DNA from: Pseudomonas sp. RC10
Lineage (GTDB): Bacteria; Pseudomonadota; Gammaproteobacteria; Pseudomonadales; Pseudomonadaceae
Direction: 5' to 3'
Assembly (NCBI RefSeq): GCF_038397775.1
Contig: NZ_CP151650.1
Span: 3,348,001 to 3,412,000 of the forward strand
DNA length: 64,000 bases
The notes beneath the pieces were generated by a model. The model was not told the DNA's origin. It saw only the letters and a program-made list of their open reading frames with translations, and searched no databases. Shown here one piece after another: positions 58,988-64,000 of the stretch. Position 1 is the first letter of the stretch, and each line of letters opens with the position of its first letter. Made by a program: the position numbers and the translations under genes.

Positions 58988-59794
58988 TTACATGTGCACT
59001 TCGACCGCCAGCGGCAGGTGATCGGACAGGTGCGTCCACGGCCGCGTCCCGAGGATTTTCGGGTTGTGACTGGTGGCGTTGCGCAGGTAAACCCGGTCCA
59101 GCCGCAGCAGCGGGAAGCGGGCCGGGTAGGTCTTGGCCAATCGCCCATGGCTTTGCTCGAAAGCCTCGTGCAAGTACGTGCAGCGCGCTAGGCGTTTGTT
59201 GCCCTGCAATTGCCAATCATTGAAATCCCCGGCAATCACCACCGGCGCGTGTTCGGGCAGCGAGTCCAGCAACGCGCACAATAAGTCGAGCTGTAACTGC
59301 CGATGACTTTCCAAGAGGCTCAAATGCACGCAAATAGCGTGCACCTCGTCGTGTCCCGGCACCTGCAACACGCAATGCAGCAGGCCCCGACGCTCCGGGC
59401 CGGTGATCGACACGTCGAGGTTGCGGTAATGCAGGATCGGGTACTTCGAGAGGATCGCGTTGCCGTGGTGGCCTTCCGGGTAAACTGCGTTGCGGCCGTA
59501 GGCAAAGTCGCTCCACATGCTGTCGGCGAGAAATTCGTATTGGGAGAGGGTCGGCCAGTCGTGATAGCGGGCGGCATGGCGATCATGGCCGCCGAGCACT
59601 TCCTGCAAAAACACCAGATCGGCCCCCGTGCTGCGCACCGCTTCGCGCAGCTCCGGCAGGATGAAACGTCGGTTCAGGGCCGTAAAGCCCTTGTGAGTGT
59701 TGACCGTCAGTACGCGTAAACGATGAACGTCCCGTACGCCCGACATGTCCGAGAGGGGAAGGTGGACACCAGCAGGATCGGAAGTCACACGCAC
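58988..59794 (-). CDS. Endonuclease/exonuclease/phosphatase-family protein
   Basis: A 268-residue EEP-domain protein. Motifs are VLTVNTHKGF (Asn ligand), VFLQEVLGG (catalytic Glu), ICVHLSLLE, VVIAGDFNDW (Asp/Asn pair) and the final His in HLSDHLPLAVEV. The family includes DNA endonucleases and phospholipid phosphatases. There is no signal peptide and no membrane helix. It is encoded alone between the KGG gene and an MFS gene. The substrate is unknown. Confidence 0.87.
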   Translation of the reverse strand: MRVTSDPAGVHLPLSDMSGVRDVHRLRVLTVNTHKGFTALNRRFILPELREAVRSTGADLVFLQEVLGGHDRHAARYHDWPTLSQYEFLADSMWSDFAYGRNAVYPEGHHGNAILSKYPILHYRNLDVSITGPERRGLLHCVLQVPGHDEVHAICVHLSLLESHRQLQLDLLCALLDSLPEHAPVVIAGDFNDWQLQGNKRLARCTYLHEAFEQSHGRLAKTYPARFPLLRLDRVYLRNATSHNPKILGTRPWTHLSDHLPLAVEVHM

Positions 59795-59880
59795 GCTCCT
59801 TTTGCGAGGGATGTGCTAGTTCCGACCGGCTCGGGTCCGGGCAGTTCAGCGTTTTGCGATGCCGTTTGGCCGGCGTCGTG

Positions 59881-61095
59881 CTAGAGCCGCGTGTCTACGG
59901 CGGGGCGTCGCGACAGCAGCACGGTCAGGCCCAACGCCAGAATCGAGAGCAGTGCTGCGAAAAAAAAGATCCAGTCGTAGCCCATGCCGAGGGCAATCGC
60001 GCCCATCAGCGGCCCGGCGATGGCCAGTGCCAGATCGAAGAACACCGCATAGGCCCCCAATCCCGCGCCACGGCTGCTGTTGGGCACTTGCTTGATGGCT
60101 TCGACGCCGATGGCCGGGTAGACCAGCGATAAGCCAAACCCCGCGAACCCCGCGCCGATCAACGCCACAGTGGTGTTGGGCGATAGCCACAACAGCACTA
60201 GCCCGACGGTCTCGACCGACATGCACACAATGGCCGAACGGTAGCCGCCGAAGCGGGTGATGGCGTTGATGAAAAACAGCCGCGCCACGATGAAGCAGAC
60301 ACCGAACACCGTCAGGCACCACGCCGCGCCTTCCCAGCCCCGGCTCACGTAATACAGGGTGATGAAGGTGGTGAGGGTGCCATAGCCGATGGAGGACAGG
60401 GTCAGGCCCAGGCCATAAGGTGCGACGCGACCGAACACCGACCAGAACGCCATGCGCTCGCCGCGCACCACAGGCACCGGCGGTTTGTTGCGAATCAGCA
60501 GCAGCGCGCCTGCGGCCAGCACGGTCAACACCAGGCCGAGGCTGACGAACCCCAGCGTGTTGACCATCACCACGCCCAGCGGCGCGCCGATGGCAATGGC
60601 GCCGTAGGACGCGATGCCGTTCCATGAAATCGAACGTGCCGTGTGTTCCGCACCGACCTGGCCGATGCACCAACTGATCGTGCCCACGCCCACCAGACCT
60701 TGCGACCCGCCGAGGATCACCCGAGCAATCACCAGAATGGACAGGCTGATGCCCGCGAACGTTTCGAGCAGGACCGCCAAAACGGTCAGCACGCCACTGA
60801 TCGCGATGCCTGCCAGCCCATACACGATGGCCCGCTTGGTGCCGATGGTGTCGCAGATCCGGCCCGCCACAGGGCGGCTGAACAGCGTGGCAAGGTACTG
60901 CGAACCAATCACCAGACCGGCCACCACCGCACTGAAACCCAGTTGGTTATGGACATAGCCGGGCATCACCGCGATGGGCAGCCCGATGCACAGGAACGCG
61001 ATAAAGGTGTAGAGGACGATGGAGACGATTTGCAGGGTGATCGCCATTGAATTCGTGTGCTGAGGCGACGTTTCGGGTGGCAGGGCGGCAGACAT
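59881..61095 (-). CDS. MFS transporter (YhhS-like)
   Basis: A 404-residue inner-membrane protein with 12 hydrophobic segments. It has the loop 2-3 motif RPVAGRICDTIGTKRAIV and GVGTISWCIGQVG. It resembles arabinose/drug efflux members such as YhhS. ATG 61095 is chosen because AAGAGCCCTC precedes it and the upstream frame is a charged leader. The cargo is unknown. Confidence 0.87.
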   Translation of the reverse strand: MSAALPPETSPQHTNSMAITLQIVSIVLYTFIAFLCIGLPIAVMPGYVHNQLGFSAVVAGLVIGSQYLATLFSRPVAGRICDTIGTKRAIVYGLAGIAISGVLTVLAVLLETFAGISLSILVIARVILGGSQGLVGVGTISWCIGQVGAEHTARSISWNGIASYGAIAIGAPLGVVMVNTLGFVSLGLVLTVLAAGALLLIRNKPPVPVVRGERMAFWSVFGRVAPYGLGLTLSSIGYGTLTTFITLYYVSRGWEGAAWCLTVFGVCFIVARLFFINAITRFGGYRSAIVCMSVETVGLVLLWLSPNTTVALIGAGFAGFGLSLVYPAIGVEAIKQVPNSSRGAGLGAYAVFFDLALAIAGPLMGAIALGMGYDWIFFFAALLSILALGLTVLLSRRPAVDTRL

Positions 61096-61272
61096 GAGGG
61101 CTCTTCGCAGGCGCGGTGGGAGTGCGCCATCATCGCCCGAGGCCAACGGAAATGAAAGCAGGCTAACGATTTAATCGTGATGCGTCGCCAGTCTCTTTCA
61201 TTCCATCTTCAGTCGCGGTGCGGGTTTACCGGCAGTGGCATTTCCCCTGGCTTGCCCGCACGCCCGAATCGT

Positions 61273-62703
61273 TCAGCGCTTCTGCAACCAGCCCAAAAAG
61301 TGATTCTTCTTGATCACCACCGGCTTGCGCAGCAAAACATGCTGGCTGTTCTGTTGGCGCACCGCCTGCAACTTGTTGAGTGCCGTGGTGATTTCCGCCC
61401 GCTGCTCCATCGCCTTGCGCGTGGCGGCTTTTTCGATGCGGTACATCACACAGGACGTGAGGGCGATGAAGCGCGCCTCGGACGGCGAGTCGTCGAGCAC
61501 GTTCTGCACGCCCATCACTTCCCCCGGCCCCATGCGCCCGGCCTCGATCATCTCCCTGCCGTCGGGAATCCTCACCGAGACAACGCCGGTCGCTATCACC
61601 CACAGCCCGTCCGGTTCGTCTCCCATGTCCATGATGGTCTGACCGGTGGCGAACTCCCGAGCGACCATCGTTTGCGCCAGTTCATCTTTCTCTTCGGCAG
61701 TGCTGGCCCTGAACACCTTCACCTCGTCCAGTAACGCCCTGGGTCGCGACATGGCCTCGGCGGTGATCTCCGATTGCCAGGCGATACCCGCAGCTTCCAG
61801 GTGCCGATACGCCAGATCGAACAGCAGATTGCGCACGTCGCTCTTGTTATTGAGGTCGCTGATGAAGCCTGTCATCGAATATTCGATGGTGGTCGGGCTG
61901 GTGTCTTTGACCACTGCCCGGGGTTGTGGCGTCTGTAACAACGCGCTGCACCCTTGCAACGCACGCTCCAGGGCATCCAGCACGCGGCGGGGCCGGATGT
62001 GCGGAGACATCATCACCGTGATCGACACGCCATGAATATTGACCGGTCGGCTCAAATTGACGATTTTTGCCTTGGCCGCCACTGAATTTGGGATCACCAC
62101 CATGGTGCCGACCCCGGTCATCAGGTGCGTGGCGCGCCAGTCGATGTCCATGACCTTGCCTTCCATCCCGTCGATGGAGATCGCGTCGTCCACCTGATAG
62201 GGCTTGGTGGTGTTGAGGATGATTCCGGAAAACACGTCGCTCAGTGTGCTCTGCAACGCGAGGCCGACGATGATCGCCATCGCCCCGGAGGTCGCCAGAA
62301 GCCCCTTCACGGGCAGCTGCAGCACGTAGCCGGCCGCCGCGACGATGGCGATCAGGAAGACCACCGCGCCTATGACCTCCTGCAACAGTCGCCCGCTGTG
62401 GCCAACGCGGCCGGTTAACAGCAAGCCCAGCAGAACGGTGAGGGTGCGCGCCGCATACATCCACCAGACGATGGCCAGCGCGGTGGCGGCGAATTGCATG
62501 GCGCTGTTGTCGGGCCAGGCAGGCGCTTCCAGTGGGCTCACGCCTGCGCTGGCGATCACCAGGCTGTAGGCCACGAAACCCATGAGGCGGATGCCGATCC
62601 GGGTCAACCGGTTGCGGTCGGCCAGCAGGTGCCAGGCCGCGACATCTGCCAAAAGCAGAAGCAGGCTCCAGGCCAGCGAATAATGAGGAGCGTCTGAGGG
62701 CAT
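61273..62703 (-). CDS. Mechanosensitive ion channel with C-terminal cyclic-nucleotide-binding domain
   Basis: A 476-residue membrane protein. Four to five hydrophobic helices occupy residues 5-160, followed by the MscS pore/beta domain (GLALQSTLSDVFSGIILNTT, then KPYQVDDAISIDGMEGKV) and a carboxy-terminal cAMP/CRP-like domain (VAREFATGQTIMDMGDEPDG, VVSVRIPDGREMIEAGRMGP GEVMG). The MscS-CNBD fusion corresponds to bCNG-type channels, which may be gated or tuned by cAMP. ATG 62703 lies at the start of the first helix. Encoded alone. Confidence 0.9.
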   Translation of the reverse strand: MPSDAPHYSLAWSLLLLLADVAAWHLLADRNRLTRIGIRLMGFVAYSLVIASAGVSPLEAPAWPDNSAMQFAATALAIVWWMYAARTLTVLLGLLLTGRVGHSGRLLQEVIGAVVFLIAIVAAAGYVLQLPVKGLLATSGAMAIIVGLALQSTLSDVFSGIILNTTKPYQVDDAISIDGMEGKVMDIDWRATHLMTGVGTMVVIPNSVAAKAKIVNLSRPVNIHGVSITVMMSPHIRPRRVLDALERALQGCSALLQTPQPRAVVKDTSPTTIEYSMTGFISDLNNKSDVRNLLFDLAYRHLEAAGIAWQSEITAEAMSRPRALLDEVKVFRASTAEEKDELAQTMVAREFATGQTIMDMGDEPDGLWVIATGVVSVRIPDGREMIEAGRMGPGEVMGVQNVLDDSPSEARFIALTSCVMYRIEKAATRKAMEQRAEITTALNKLQAVRQQNSQHVLLRKPVVIKKNHFLGWLQKR

Positions 62704-62911
62704 GAAGGGAATTCCACGGGAGAGGGCACGTCGCCACGACACGCGGGGATGTTAGGGACAGTGATGGCGGGATGTCTATAACCGATCGCTCCCGGAGTCT
62801 GCCGTCATCGACCGCCGCAGCTCTGCTTCGAAACAAGCACAGCGCTTCAATCACTGGATCGGCAGGGATCGCACCATCGGCGCTTCTTCTAACCCTGCTT
62901 TGAGGCGTCCC

Positions 62912-63904
62912 ATGCACTCATCCCTGTTTTCGCTCGCCCGTGCCGCTGGCCTGGGCCTTGCGCTGTGCTCGACCCTGGCCAGTGCCCAACCGCCCGCCCA
63001 GCAGAAAACCCAAGTGCCGGGCTATTTCCGGCTGGCGGTGGGGGATTACGAAGTCACGGCGCTGTTCGACGGTTACAACGACCTGTCGCCAAAACTGCTC
63101 AAAGGCCTGCCCCCTGAGCGGATTCGCGCGCTGCTGGCTCGGCGTGCCATCGAAACACCGGGGGTGCAAACCGCCTTCAATGCCTTTCTGATCAACACGG
63201 GAAAGAACCTGATTCTGGTGGACACCGGGGCGGGCCAGTGCATCGGTGAAACGGCGGGCATGCTGACGCGCAACCTCAAGGCGGCGGGCTATGAACCGGA
63301 GCAGGTCGACACGATTTTTCTGACCCACCTGCACCTGGATCACGTCTGTGGCCTGGTCGACGGCAACAAACAGCCGATCTTCGCCAACGCCACGGTGTAC
63401 GCCGCCAAGCCCGAGGCCGATTACTGGCTGGACCCGACGGCGCTGTCCCGCGTGCCGGAACAGGCCAGGGCATTCTTCAAAATCGCGCAGGAATCGACCG
63501 CTCCCTACGTCGCTGCCGGTCGGTTCAAGACGTTCACCCCCGGCGAGTCGCCCATTGCGGAAGTGCACACCACCCTCGAAGCGGGGCACACCCCCGGCAG
63601 CACCACGTACCAGTTCACGTCTCGCGGCCAATCCATTGTCTTCATCGGTGACTTGGTGCATAACCTCGCCGTGCAGTTCGAACACCCGGAAGTCAGCATC
63701 AGTTTTGACGAGAACAGCCAGAACGCGATCGCCAGCCGCGACGCGGTGTTCAGCGAAGCCGCCAGCAAGAAGCGCTGGGTCGCCGCCGCGCACCTGCCGT
63801 TCCCCGGCACCGGGCACATCGAAGCCCTGGGCAAACGCTTCCAGTGGGTGCCTGTGGAATACGGCCCGTATCAGCGCGCTGCCCATGTGCCGCTGATCGA
63901 CTAA
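62912..63904 (+). CDS. Exported MBL-fold metallo-hydrolase
   Basis: A 330-residue metallo-beta-lactamase-fold protein. The signal peptide is MHSSLFSLARAAGLGLALCS ... ASA. The zinc motif is FLTHLHLDHVCGL (H-x-H-x-D-H), with later ligands in EAGHTPGS, FIGDLVHN and AAHLPFPGTGH. Likely periplasmic; it resembles quorum-quenching lactonases and other broad hydrolases. ATG 62912 is the start used; another in-frame start at 62900 is less likely. Its natural substrate is unknown. Confidence 0.87.
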   Translation: MHSSLFSLARAAGLGLALCSTLASAQPPAQQKTQVPGYFRLAVGDYEVTALFDGYNDLSPKLLKGLPPERIRALLARRAIETPGVQTAFNAFLINTGKNLILVDTGAGQCIGETAGMLTRNLKAAGYEPEQVDTIFLTHLHLDHVCGLVDGNKQPIFANATVYAAKPEADYWLDPTALSRVPEQARAFFKIAQESTAPYVAAGRFKTFTPGESPIAEVHTTLEAGHTPGSTTYQFTSRGQSIVFIGDLVHNLAVQFEHPEVSISFDENSQNAIASRDAVFSEAASKKRWVAAAHLPFPGTGHIEALGKRFQWVPVEYGPYQRAAHVPLID

Positions 63905-64000
63905 GATGAGCGCAGTCGCCTGGGCACAGGGAGTGGGCGACTGCACTGGCACCCCTTTACTGACACAGGACTGGCCCTTGAACACTCCCCGGATCATGCA

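Noticed and set aside
63978..64000. Start of a further gene at the right edge
   Set aside because: A TTG codon and a few bases are visible but no reliable ribosome site or enough sequence to support a call.

Overview
The window looks like a chromosomal segment of a plant-associated fluorescent Pseudomonas, close to the P. syringae / P. viridiflava / P. cichorii group. The evidence is the Hrp1-type hrp/hrc genes (hrpR, hrpS, hrpA pilin ending AKGISY, hrpZ harpin), the high-GC coding style, and many intergenic REP palindromes with a GCGAATTCATTCGC core. The species cannot be fixed from the window alone.

Layout. 1-1501: end of a DUF1097 membrane protein gene and a CobW-type GTPase. 2091-12989: a LacI/GntR-controlled catabolic block containing an inositol-dehydrogenase-like enzyme, an SDR, a PhyH dioxygenase, a three-component oxygenase resembling rhizopine MocD/MocE/MocF, a MocC/IolE-like isomerase and a DUF1989 protein. 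13197-18595: a conserved hypothetical, a secreted Asn/Thr/Gly repeat protein, and a DoxX/monooxygenase/Tat-exported amidohydrolase/YcaC-like operon. 18966-24627: GntR, a polar amino-acid-type ABC transporter, a gamma-glutamyltransferase and a second GntR. 25164-37630: a large catabolic cluster whose chemistry I cannot assign, with three 3-hydroxyisobutyrate-dehydrogenase-like enzymes, an ALDH, two carboxymuconolactone-decarboxylase-like proteins, a cupin, two MFS transporters, a lactonase-like MBL hydrolase, an SDR and a MmgE/PrpD protein.

37651-52170 is part of a type III secretion gene cluster: hrp box + hrpH-like lytic transglycosylase, hrpR-hrpS, hrp box + hrpA-hrpZ-hrpB-hrcJ-hrpD-hrpE, a REP tandem array and an IS3-family element, then hrp box + hrpF-hrpG-hrcC-hrpT-hrpV. 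The converging half expected from P. syringae (hrpL, hrpJ-hrcV-...-hrcU) is not next to hrpV. A cobalamin-riboswitch-controlled BtuFCD-like ABC transporter is there instead. The CEL effectors expected beyond hrpH are likewise replaced by the catabolic cluster.

55600-64000 is mostly ordinary accessory and housekeeping sequence: a racemase, an aldo/keto reductase, a ClpP-like protein, two small stress-type proteins, an EEP phosphatase, an MFS transporter, a mechanosensitive channel with a cyclic-nucleotide-binding domain, and an exported MBL hydrolase.

How it works together. HrpR/HrpS would activate hrpL elsewhere. HrpL would then read the three hrp boxes here, and HrpV/HrpG would tune HrpS. 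The catabolic blocks carry their own LacI or GntR regulators and visible candidate operators, and probably feed plant-derived methylated inositols or amines and organic acids into central metabolism. The last statement is inference.
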